The notes under the pieces were generated by a model. The model was given only the letters and a program-made list of their open reading frames with translations, was not told where the DNA came from and ran no database searches. 8,270 bases of DNA. Source: CAWEHQ01 sp051001995. Its GTDB lineage: Bacteria > Actinomycetota > Thermoleophilia > Solirubrobacterales > Thermoleophilaceae. The stretch lies in contig JBPCMT010000090.1 in assembly GCA_051001995.1 (NCBI GenBank), positions 1-8,270 on the forward strand. Reading direction: 5' to 3'. The position numbers and the translations under genes were made by a program. Below are positions 1-6,131 of this stretch, piece after piece; position 1 is the stretch's first letter, and the number at the start of each line of letters is the position of its first letter.

Positions 1-157
1 TCGAGCCCTCCACGAGGCGCGCGCGCTCGTCGACGTTGTCGGGGAAACCCCCGCTCAGGTCGTCGAGCGCGACGACCTCGTGGCCGCGGTCGCAGAGCGC
101 CGTGACGACGTGCGCGCCGATGAAGCCAGCGCCGCCGGTGACCAGGGAGCGCGCCAT
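1..157 (-). CDS. NAD-dependent sugar-nucleotide epimerase/dehydratase, N-terminal part (partial)
   Basis: Only the first 52 codons are present; the gene runs off the left edge. From ATG at 157 the protein opens with a Rossmann dinucleotide-binding motif, TGGAGFIG (residues 7-14, GxxGxxG). After a helix, a second strand ends in LDDLSGG (31-37), whose acidic pair D32/D33 would bind the NAD ribose. This is the hallmark of extended short-chain dehydrogenases acting on nucleotide sugars. The DDLSGG...N pattern resembles UDP-glucose 4-epimerase (GalE-like) more than dTDP-glucose 4,6-dehydratase, but the catalytic YxxxK lies outside the window, so the substrate is not decided. It lies 42 bases downstream of the GT4 gene on the same strand and probably works with it in glycan precursor supply. 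The start has no Shine-Dalgarno sequence, but a TACCCT hexamer ends 6 bases before the ATG, suggesting its own leaderless promoter. Confidence 0.88.
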   Translation of the reverse strand, partial: MARSLVTGGAGFIGAHVVTALCDRGHEVVALDDLSGGFPDNVDERARLVEGS

Positions 158-163
158 GCGGGA

Positions 164-169
164 AGGGTA
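164..169 (-). promoter_or_regulatory. Candidate -10 element (TACCCT) for a leaderless epimerase mRNA
   Basis: On the minus strand TACCCT (fits TANNNT) is followed by six bases and then the ATG at 157. A start site seven bases past the hexamer would fall on the A of the start codon, and no Shine-Dalgarno sequence is visible before the gene. No convincing -35 box was found; GAACGC lies 17 bases upstream of the hexamer. It is called on position and the rarity of A/T in this DNA only. Confidence 0.35.
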
Positions 170-199
170 GTCAGAGGCCAGATCGGGCGTTCGCGGGGA

Positions 200-1471
200 T
201 CAACCGGTGCGCCGGCGCGCACCCATGCTCGAGCGATCGGGCCCCCGCGAGCCAGCTCGCTCGGCGAGAACCTCGCCGACCACGCGGGCGAAGGCCTCGA
301 CGCCGACCTCCTCCGCGAACTCCGCCTGCACACGGCGCCGGCCCTCCGCGACGAGCCGCTGGCGCAGCTCGGCGTCCTCGACGAGGCGCCCGATCGCCTC
401 GGCGAGGGCCCGCGGGTCGTCGGGAGCTACGAGCAGCGCGTCGCGGCCGTCGCGCAGAACCTCGGGGATGGCGCCGACCGCGCTGGCCACCACCGGTCGC
501 CCGGCCATGAGCGCCTCGGGGGCGACCCGGCCGAACGGCTCGTTGAAGCGAGCGGGATTGACGACGACGTCGGAGGCCGCGTACACGTCGGCCACCCGCT
601 CGACCGCCCCGGCGAAGACGACGGAGCGCTCGACGCCGAGCTCGCGGGCCAGGCGCCGGAGCTCGGCCGCAAAGGCCTCGTCGACGGGGCGCGGATGCGG
701 AAGACCGGCGATCACCAGCCGCGCCCTCCGGAGTCGCTCGAGGAGGTGCGCGAGGGCGCGAACCGCGACGTCCTGCCCCCGCCCCGCAGAGACGTTGCCG
801 ACCACGGCGATCACGGGCTCGGCGTCCTCGAGCCCGTGGTGGGCGCGGAAGCTGGCACCGTCGCCGTCGGCGTAGGTCGCGGAGATCCCCGGATAGATGG
901 CGACCGCGCGCCCGGGCCGGCGGAACTGCGCGGCCACCGTCTGCGAGCAGCAGACGAGCCGGTCGGCCAGGGCCTCCGACAGGCGGGCGATCGCCCTTCC
1001 GCCGAGGGCCCGCAACCCCCCGCCGACATGGCCCTTGTCGAAGATCTCGCCGACGTAGACGATCGTCGGCAGGCCTTCGAGACGAGCCGCGAGGAGCGCG
1101 GCGGGAAGAACGGCGGTGACCACGACGACGAGGTCGGGCCTCGCGCGCCGCAGCGCGCGGCGCAGGCGGCGGACCTCGGCCACGAAGCGCGCGAGGGCGC
1201 GAGCCGCCTCGCGCGGCGTCCGCGGAACGGTCAGAGGTTCGTAGGCGAGGGCTCGCACGGGAGCGAGATCGCCGTAGAGCCGGGCGAGCGATCCCTCCCC
1301 CGGCGCCAGGACCTCGAGCGAGCCGCCGTGAGCGGCGAGGGCTTCGAGCCGCGGGCGTAGGGAGTAGGCGGGGCCCGAGGCCTCGGCGACGTGGAAGACG
1401 GCGAGGGTCCGCAGCGGGCGAGGAGCGGACCGCGCGGACCGCTCGCGGGTGGCCGGTGGCGGAACGCTCAC
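200..1471 (-). CDS. Glycosyltransferase family 4 (GT-B fold)
   Basis: A 423-residue retaining glycosyltransferase that would transfer a sugar from a nucleotide-sugar donor onto a glycan or lipid-linked acceptor at the cytoplasmic side of the membrane. The N-terminal half starts LRTLAVFHV (20-28), followed by GPAYSL (33-38), in the position of the usual glycine-rich loop. The C-terminal donor domain has VVGNVSAGRGQD (223-234; the usual basic residue of the phosphate-binding loop is R230), VVFAGAV (284-290), DVYAASDVVVNPA (295-307) and the EX7E motif E311-E319 in EPFGRVAPEAL, typical of GT4. Length is normal for the family. The start is GTG at 1471, because the open frame upstream (to 2332) is the antisense of rmlC and the GT2 gene and reads as low-complexity Ala/Arg sequence. 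No clear ribosome site precedes it. It is first in a minus-strand pair with the epimerase and divergent from rmlC. Donor and linkage cannot be read from sequence. Confidence 0.93.
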   Translation of the reverse strand: MSVPPPATRERSARSAPRPLRTLAVFHVAEASGPAYSLRPRLEALAAHGGSLEVLAPGEGSLARLYGDLAPVRALAYEPLTVPRTPREAARALARFVAEVRRLRRALRRARPDLVVVVTAVLPAALLAARLEGLPTIVYVGEIFDKGHVGGGLRALGGRAIARLSEALADRLVCCSQTVAAQFRRPGRAVAIYPGISATYADGDGASFRAHHGLEDAEPVIAVVGNVSAGRGQDVAVRALAHLLERLRRARLVIAGLPHPRPVDEAFAAELRRLARELGVERSVVFAGAVERVADVYAASDVVVNPARFNEPFGRVAPEALMAGRPVVASAVGAIPEVLRDGRDALLVAPDDPRALAEAIGRLVEDAELRQRLVAEGRRRVQAEFAEEVGVEAFARVVGEVLAERAGSRGPDRSSMGARRRTG

Positions 1472-1582
1472 GGCGTCGCGGAGGCCCCGGCGCGCTCGAG
1501 GGGATGATCTGGACGGGGCGGCATGGAAGGGCGGAGGGGCAGCGTAACCAGGCCGCCCCACCGAACCTACAATCCGCCCCGC
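1472..1582. promoter_or_regulatory. Divergent intergenic region between the GT4 gene and rmlC
   Basis: These 111 bases separate two head-to-head genes and should hold promoters for both directions. Toward rmlC there is TACAAT at 1568-1573 (listed separately), with GTAACC 18 bases before it as a weak -35 candidate. Toward the GT4 gene, the minus strand has TAGGTT (positions 1569-1564), which fits TANNNT but overlaps the rmlC hexamer and lies about 93 bases from the GTG start. No inverted-repeat operator was recognised. Confidence 0.5.
1568..1573 (+). promoter_or_regulatory. Candidate -10 element (TACAAT) for rmlC, probably leaderless
   Basis: TACAAT matches the sigma-70-type consensus TATAAT at five of six positions and is conspicuous in this GC-rich DNA. 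Nine bases separate it from the rmlC ATG at 1583, so transcription would begin within a few bases of, or at, the start codon. No Shine-Dalgarno sequence lies between them, which fits a leaderless mRNA. It also supports choosing 1583 over the upstream in-frame ATG at 1523. Confidence 0.5.
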
Positions 1583-2185
1583 ATGGCCGAGCGACTCGAC
1601 ACGCGCCTCGACGGCCCCGTCCTCGTCCAGCCGCGGGTCCTTCGCGACGAGCGCGGCTTCTTCCACGAGAGCTATCGCCGCGAGGAGTGGGCGGAGCTCG
1701 GCATCGGCCAGGAGTTCGTGCAAGACAACCACTCGCGCTCGCGGCGGGGCGTCGTACGCGGGATGCACTTCCAGTCGCGCGGCGGCCCGCGCGACGAGGG
1801 GATGGCGAAGCTCGTGCGCTGCTCGGCGGGGGCGATCCTCGACGTCGTGGTCGACCTGAGGCGCGGCTCGCCGACCTTCGGGCAGTCGGAGGCCTTCGCG
1901 CTCGACGACGAGAACCTGCGCCAGCTCCTGTGCCCGGTCGGCTTCGCCCACGGCTTCTGCGTGCTGAGCGAGCTCGCCGACGTCGTCTACCGCTGCGACG
2001 CCTACTACGACCCGGCCTCCGAGGGCGGCATCGCCTACGACGACCCGGACCTCGGGATCGCCTGGCCCGAGGGCCTCGAGCTCATCCCCTCGGCCCGCGA
2101 CGCCGCCGCTCCGCGGTTGCGCGAGGTCGCCGAGGACCTGCCGTTCCGCTACGAGGCGTCCGACTCCCCGGAGCTCCGCGGATGA
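1583..2185 (+). CDS. rmlC: dTDP-4-dehydrorhamnose 3,5-epimerase (RmlC)
   Basis: A 200-residue cupin enzyme, third step of dTDP-L-rhamnose synthesis: it epimerises C3 and C5 of dTDP-4-dehydro-6-deoxy-glucose in the cytoplasm. Family motifs are near full: DERGFFHESY (22-31), FVQDNHS (45-51), VRGMHFQ (58-64), AKLVRC (75-80), DLRRGSPTFGQ (91-101), GFAHGF (120-125), YYDPASEGGI (141-150) and SARDAAAP (170-177). The catalytic base H62 and its partner D173 correspond to the His-Asp dyad of characterised RmlC; K76 and the active-site tyrosine region (Y136, Y141/Y142) are also kept. Length is slightly above the usual 180-190, because of a C-terminal tail after 180. The ATG at 1583 is chosen because similarity begins just after it and a -10-like hexamer sits just upstream. 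The stop overlaps the next GT2 start (ATGA). No rmlA, rmlB or rmlD is in the window. Related 3- or 5-epimerases acting on other dTDP-ketosugars are a possible alternative. Confidence 0.95.
   Translation: MAERLDTRLDGPVLVQPRVLRDERGFFHESYRREEWAELGIGQEFVQDNHSRSRRGVVRGMHFQSRGGPRDEGMAKLVRCSAGAILDVVVDLRRGSPTFGQSEAFALDDENLRQLLCPVGFAHGFCVLSELADVVYRCDAYYDPASEGGIAYDDPDLGIAWPEGLELIPSARDAAAPRLREVAEDLPFRYEASDSPELRG
2170..2173 (+). promoter_or_regulatory. Ribosome binding site (GGAG) inside the rmlC end, for the GT2 gene
   Basis: GGAG is followed by eight bases and then ATG at 2182, a good Shine-Dalgarno spacing. It fixes the GT2 start within the last codons of rmlC and, with the ATGA overlap, indicates translational coupling. 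Confidence 0.6.
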
Positions 2186-3162
2186 CGCTGCTGAGCGTGA
2201 TAGTCCTGAACCTGCGCCAGCCGGAGCTGCTGCGCGCGTGCCTGCGCTCGCTCGAGACCGCACTGGCCCGGGTCGACGGGGAGACCGAGCTGGTGGTGGT
2301 GGACAACGGCTCGGGCGACGGGTCGGGGGCACTCGTGCGGGCGGAGTTCCCGCGGGTGTTGTTGACGGAGCTCCCCGAGAATCGCGGGTTCACGGGCGGG
2401 GTGAACGTGGGCCTCGAGCGCTCGAGCGGCGAGTTCGTCGCCCTGGTCAACAACGACGCCACACTCGAGCCGGGCACCCTGCTCGAGCTCCTGCGCGTCG
2501 TCGAGACCGCCGACGACATCGGCTCGGTCGCGGCGCAGATGCGCTTCGCCGACCGTCCCGAGACGATCAACTCGGCGGGCATCGGAGTCGACCGGCTCGG
2601 GATCGCCTACGACAGGCTGCTCGGCTCGCCGGTGAGCCACAGTGAGCGCGAGCCGATCGAGGTCTTCGGAGCCAGCGGCGGCGCGGTGCTCTGGCGACGA
2701 AGGGTGCTCGACCAGATCGGCGCCCTCGACGACCCGTACTTCATCTACCTGGAGGACGCCGATGCGGCTTGGCGAGCGCGCATGCACGGCTGGCGGGCGC
2801 TCTACGCCCCGGACGCCGTCGTCTGGCACCACCATTCGATGACGACGCGCCACATCTCGGACTTCAAGTACGAGCTGGTGGGCCGAAACCGCGTCCGCCT
2901 GCTGGCTCGCAACGCCTGCCTCGGGCAGCTCCTCCCATACGCGCCCGCGATGGTCGCCTACGACATCGCCTACATCGCCTACGCGATGGCGCGTGACCGC
3001 ACCCTCGCCCCCCTGCACGGGCGCCTGCGGGGACTGCGCGAGTGGCGCTCGGCCCGGCGGTCGGGCGCCGCTGGGAGGCGGCGGGTCGAGCTCGAGCCGC
3101 GTCAGGGCCTCGGCGCGGCGCTGGCGCGGCGGAGGGCGTGGGGTGGCCCTCAGACGCCTTAG
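2182..3162 (+). CDS. Glycosyltransferase family 2, rhamnosyltransferase-like (WbbL type)
   Basis: A 326-residue inverting GT-A glycosyltransferase, expected to act on the cytoplasmic face of the membrane. Motifs in order: LLSVIVLN (3-10) as first strand; VVVDNGSGDGS (38-48), nucleotide binding; ENRGFTGGVNVGL (66-78), typical of the rhamnosyltransferase-like branch; VNNDA (89-93) at the DxD metal site; FGASGGAVLWRR (162-173) in the acceptor region; and YLEDADAAWR (189-198) with the probable catalytic base in the ED pair. A histidine-rich WHHHS (215-219) follows, also common in this branch. The last ~40 residues are Arg-rich and poorly conserved in appearance. The start is ATG at 2182, sharing ATGA with the rmlC stop and preceded by GGAG. 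Tight coupling to rmlC makes a dTDP-L-rhamnose donor an attractive inference, but the donor is not proven by sequence. A GTG-started GT2 follows after 29 bases. Confidence 0.94.
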   Translation: MTLLSVIVLNLRQPELLRACLRSLETALARVDGETELVVVDNGSGDGSGALVRAEFPRVLLTELPENRGFTGGVNVGLERSSGEFVALVNNDATLEPGTLLELLRVVETADDIGSVAAQMRFADRPETINSAGIGVDRLGIAYDRLLGSPVSHSEREPIEVFGASGGAVLWRRRVLDQIGALDDPYFIYLEDADAAWRARMHGWRALYAPDAVVWHHHSMTTRHISDFKYELVGRNRVRLLARNACLGQLLPYAPAMVAYDIAYIAYAMARDRTLAPLHGRLRGLREWRSARRSGAAGRRRVELEPRQGLGAALARRRAWGGPQTP

Positions 3163-3191
3163 ACCGCGCGTGGCCTACTTGGGATCTCGAC

Positions 3192-4169
3192 GTGGCGGCT
3201 GACACCTCGGGGGAGCCAGGCCGTGCCGCGGTCAGGGCGAGCGTCATCGTTCCCGTCCACGACGGGGCGGCGACGCTCGCGGCGGCGCTCTCGGCGCTCG
3301 CGCGCCAGGAGGCAACCGAGGCCTATGAGGTCATCGTCGTCGACGACGGCTCGGCCGACGCCAGCGCCGCGATCGCCGAACGTGGGCCCGGCCCGGTGAC
3401 CGTGCTGCGCCAGGAGCAGGCCGGACCGGCGGCCGCGCGCAACCGGGGCGCGGAGGCTGCCCGCGGCGCGGTCCTCTGCTTCACCGATTCCGACTGCTTC
3501 CCGCACAGCGGTTGGCTTGCGGCCGGGCTGGCCGCGCTCGAGCAGGCGGACCTCGTCCAGGGCGCCGTGCGACCGGATCCGGGGGCGAAGCGCACGCCGT
3601 ACGACCGCACGCTCGCCATCCTTCGGGAGAGCGGCCTCTACGAGACGGCCAACCTGTTCGTGCGCCGGGAGCTCTTCGAGGCGCTCGGCGGCTTCGAGGT
3701 CTGGCTCGAGCCCGAGGTCGGCAAGCCGCTCGCCGAGGACGTGTGGTTCGGCTGGTGCGCGCGCCGGGCCGGCGCGCGCATCGCCTTTTGCTCCGAGGCG
3801 CTCGTCCACCACGCCGTCTTCGCCCAGCGACCTTTGGACGTGATCCTCGATCGCCGCCGGTTGCGCTACTTCCCGGCGATCGCGGCGAAGGTCCCCGAGA
3901 TCCGGCGCACGCTCTTCTTCGCCCGCATCTTCCTGAGTCGCCGCAACGCCGCGTTCGATGTCGCCGTGCTCGCGGGCGCGGCGGCGCTGGCGGCTCGCTC
4001 GCCGCTGCCGCTCGTCGCCGCCTCGCCCTACGCGTGGTCGCTGCGGCGAACGGCGAGGCACTGGGGGAAGCGGGGGCCGGGCGTGGCGGCCGTCCTCGCC
4101 GCCCGCGACGCGGTGGGACTCGTCTCGCTTCTGCGAGGCAGCGTACGGTGGCGTTCGCTGGTCCTGTGA
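3192..4169 (+). CDS. Glycosyltransferase family 2
   Basis: A 325-residue GT-A glycosyltransferase. From the chosen GTG it shows ASVIVPVHDGAATL (16-29), VIVVDDGSADAS (47-58), QAGPAAARNRGAE (76-88), CFTDSDCFP (96-104; the DxD metal site is D99-S-D101), ETANLFVRRELFEALGGFE (151-169) and AEDVWFGWCARRAG (181-194), the ED acceptor/base motif. After the catalytic domain, a basic helix is followed by a hydrophobic stretch (about 253-282) that may be a membrane anchor, as in many polysaccharide GT2s. The frame is open further upstream, but that part overlaps the preceding GT2 and looks like non-coding Arg/Ala sequence; GTG at 3192, with GGGA six bases or so ahead, is the best start. It is third in the run after rmlC and probably cotranscribed (29-base gap). 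Its 3' end meets the asparagine-synthase-like gene tail to tail, 18 bases away. Donor and acceptor unknown. Confidence 0.92.
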   Translation: MAADTSGEPGRAAVRASVIVPVHDGAATLAAALSALARQEATEAYEVIVVDDGSADASAAIAERGPGPVTVLRQEQAGPAAARNRGAEAARGAVLCFTDSDCFPHSGWLAAGLAALEQADLVQGAVRPDPGAKRTPYDRTLAILRESGLYETANLFVRRELFEALGGFEVWLEPEVGKPLAEDVWFGWCARRAGARIAFCSEALVHHAVFAQRPLDVILDRRRLRYFPAIAAKVPEIRRTLFFARIFLSRRNAAFDVAVLAGAAALAARSPLPLVAASPYAWSLRRTARHWGKRGPGVAAVLAARDAVGLVSLLRGSVRWRSLVL

Positions 4170-4187
4170 GGAGCGACGGAGAGGCGC

Positions 4188-6056
4188 CTAGGGTCCTCCG
4201 CTCGGAAGGAACACGGTGGCGAGCCGCCACACGTACTGGCAGCGCGTTCCGTCGAGCGTGCGCGCGTCGCGGTCGAGCAGCCGCTCGACGCGGGCGCGGT
4301 CGAGCACGGCCCAGGCTGGGTGATCGCCCTGCTCGAGGGCGCGCTCGCGGACCGCGGCGAGCACCGGCGCCAAGGGATGCTCCGGCGCGACTCGCCCTCG
4401 GGGATCGATGGGCGCCGCGCGCCGCACGAGCTCGTCCCGGGCCTTGCGGGCGAGCACCTGGGCCGGTCGCAGTCGCCGCCGCCACCGGGGTTGCGGCGCG
4501 GGCGCCCAGGGGCGGCCCCCGTCCATCGGCTCCTCGGCCAGCGCGGGCGCGAGCGCATCCAGCACGAGCCGGTGAAAGCGCTCGCCGGCGCGCTGGGCGG
4601 CGGGGAGCCCGAGCAGATGCGGGAGCAACCTCACGCTCCAGAGCGGAGAGGTGCTGTCCTGCACGTACTCGACGCAGCCCTGGGTCGCGCCCGCCCAGGT
4701 ACCCATGCGCTTCTCGAAGTAGAAGAGGTCCGGGATGGCCGCCGGCGAGCAGCCGGAGTCCAGTCTCTGGCCGACCCAGCCTCTCAGGTCCTCGCGTACG
4801 GCCTCGCGTCCGGGCTCGGAGAGCAGCTCTGGCCGCCACGGCCGGCTCCCGGTGAACAGCCGGTAGAGGCGGCCGGCGAGGGCGTCGCGGTCCGTGCTGG
4901 CCTCCCCCACTCCGTAGAACGCGCGCGAGAGCTCGCCGCCCTGGCCGGTGTGGACGAGCGGTAGCGTGCCCTCCCGCGGGCCGAGGGGAAAGACGCCGGG
5001 GCCCGCGTCGAAGCGTGAGATGTCGGCATCGCAGGCGGAGCGGACGCCGTCGGCGAGCGAAGCGGTGCCCGCGGAGGCGAGCTCGGTGAAGGAAGCCGCC
5101 CTCGACGGCGCGCTGAACGCGTCGCCGCAGGGATCGCCGGGCAGTACTCGGTGCGCGATGCCCGCGCGCGCGCAGACCGCGCGGCCGACGTCGTAGTCCG
5201 CCAAGCCCGGGTAGCCCTGGGTTCCCGCCTCGAAGTCGATCCCCTCGGCCAGAGCGGCGGCGAGGACGAGGCGCGAGTCGCGGCCGGCGGTGATCGGCAC
5301 GATGCTCGGGCGGCTCGGCCAGTCGGCCAGCGCTCGCGTCGCCGCGCGGAGCAGGGTCGCGGAGGTGGCGGCGTCGAAGGAGCGACCGACGAGCGAGCCC
5401 ACCTCCTCGGCGGGCAGCGAATTCGTGTGGTGAGCCGCCTCGTCCGCGGACAGGACGTGCACGCCGGGCTCGAGGCGCTCGACGTCCTCCCACACCGGAT
5501 GCCCCTCGAGCGACCAGCCTCCCCCGATCAGACTGGCCAGAGCTCGATGCCGCATGCCCGTGCGGCCGATCAGCGCCCTCAGCGCCTCGGGGTTGTTGGC
5601 GATCCAGCGCACCCCGTCCCGCTCGGCGGCGAACAGCGGGTAGGCACCGACCGGATCGGTGCGTAGCTCGAGCCGGCGCGAGCGGTCCTCGTAGGCGGCG
5701 GCGGCGAAGCGCCCGTCGAGCGCGTCCGCTCCGGCGCCCGTGCGCGCGATCCTCAGCCAGAACCGAGGATCGAGCGGACCGCGTCCGTCCGCCTCTGCTT
5801 CGCCGGTCCAGCGGATCGGCCGGCCGGCGAAGAGCGCGAGAGCGTCGGCCTCGGCGTGGACGTAGCTCACCCCTCCGACGCGGTCGGACGGGTGAGCGCT
5901 CCACGCCGCGGCGAGACACCCGGACGGCGCTCGCCAGGTGCTGACCTCGTCGAGACCGAGCTCGGGCAGCCGGTCGAGGAGGCTCCGCAGCGCTGCCTCC
6001 GCGGACGCGGCCTCCGCCCGACAGGCGGGCGAGTGGCCGATCAGGAACAGGTTCAC
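4188..6056 (-). CDS. Asparagine-synthase-like protein without glutaminase cysteine
   Basis: A 622-residue homologue of class B asparagine synthetase, a family that adenylates a carboxylate with ATP and transfers an amine to form an amide. The N-terminal part keeps the Ntn-type glutaminase fold signature LDGRFAAAAYED (113-124) and LRTDPVGAYPLF (131-142), but it begins VNLFL and has no Cys at position 2, so glutamine hydrolysis should be absent. The synthase half has PITAGRDSR (254-262) in place of the classic PP-loop SGGxDS, with D260-S261 kept. HTGQGGELSR (369-378) stands in for SGxGxDE, without the Asp before Glu. FYFEKRMGTW (445-454) follows as in related proteins. Start is GTG at 6056; the next Met is at 168, inside conserved sequence. 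Related asparagine-synthase-like genes occur in polysaccharide loci and can amidate uronic acids; others are lasso-peptide cyclases or beta-lactam synthetases. Here, glycan or precursor amidation, or an ATP-using ligase, is inferred. It is transcribed divergently from the GT2-methyltransferase gene. Confidence 0.88.
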   Translation of the reverse strand: MNLFLIGHSPACRAEAASAEAALRSLLDRLPELGLDEVSTWRAPSGCLAAAWSAHPSDRVGGVSYVHAEADALALFAGRPIRWTGEAEADGRGPLDPRFWLRIARTGAGADALDGRFAAAAYEDRSRRLELRTDPVGAYPLFAAERDGVRWIANNPEALRALIGRTGMRHRALASLIGGGWSLEGHPVWEDVERLEPGVHVLSADEAAHHTNSLPAEEVGSLVGRSFDAATSATLLRAATRALADWPSRPSIVPITAGRDSRLVLAAALAEGIDFEAGTQGYPGLADYDVGRAVCARAGIAHRVLPGDPCGDAFSAPSRAASFTELASAGTASLADGVRSACDADISRFDAGPGVFPLGPREGTLPLVHTGQGGELSRAFYGVGEASTDRDALAGRLYRLFTGSRPWRPELLSEPGREAVREDLRGWVGQRLDSGCSPAAIPDLFYFEKRMGTWAGATQGCVEYVQDSTSPLWSVRLLPHLLGLPAAQRAGERFHRLVLDALAPALAEEPMDGGRPWAPAPQPRWRRRLRPAQVLARKARDELVRRAAPIDPRGRVAPEHPLAPVLAAVRERALEQGDHPAWAVLDRARVERLLDRDARTLDGTRCQYVWRLATVFLPSGGP

Positions 6057-6131
6057 CGCGCGCTAGCTTTGCCTTCGGAGGGCTCGTGCATCGCTCGGAT
6101 CATCCCAACGAGCGGACGCGCCCTCCCGAGC
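6057..6131. promoter_or_regulatory. Short divergent intergenic region between the asparagine-synthase-like and GT2-methyltransferase genes
   Basis: Only 75 bases separate the two GTG starts, so promoters for both directions must overlap each other or the coding ends. I see no good -35/-10 pair for either gene. On the minus strand GAAGG (6076-6072) lies 15 bases before the GTG at 6056, too far for a standard ribosome site. The plus-strand gene has no purine-rich ribosome site before 6132. Confidence 0.4.

Noticed and set aside
80..1360. A 426-codon plus-strand open frame antisense to the GT4 gene
   Set aside because: The composition is low-complexity and charged with no recognisable motif, while the opposite strand encodes a full GT4 with all family motifs.
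1523..1582. Upstream in-frame ATG for rmlC, adding 20 residues
   Set aside because: The extra residues are not part of the RmlC family, and the -10-like TACAAT lies downstream of that ATG.
1456..2181. Upstream extension of the first GT2 frame through rmlC
   Set aside because: It is an out-of-frame reading of rmlC with Arg/Pro-rich sequence; the ATG at 2182 has a ribosome site and starts the first GT2 strand.
1472..2332. N-terminal extension of the GT4 frame
   Set aside because: The frame is open but antisense to rmlC and the GT2 gene, and shows no fold. GT4 proteins normally begin right before the first strand, as from the GTG at 1471.
4168..4198. Possible terminator between the convergent GT2 and asparagine-synthase-like genes (GAGGA/TCCTC arms, AGGCGCCT palindrome)
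   Set aside because: The five-base arms are separated by a 21-base loop and there is no T-run. The pairing is too weak to call.
3481..5919. An 812-codon open frame on the minus strand overlapping the GT2 and the asparagine-synthase-like gene
   Set aside because: It is an Arg/Ala/Gly/Pro-rich low-complexity translation with no domain motifs, in another frame of well-supported genes. Long stop-free shadow frames are expected at this GC content.
4188..6056. Lasso-peptide cyclase interpretation of the asparagine-synthase-like gene
   Set aside because: Lasso cyclases also lack the Cys, but I see no precursor peptide, leader-binding protein or protease gene nearby; all neighbours are glycan genes.
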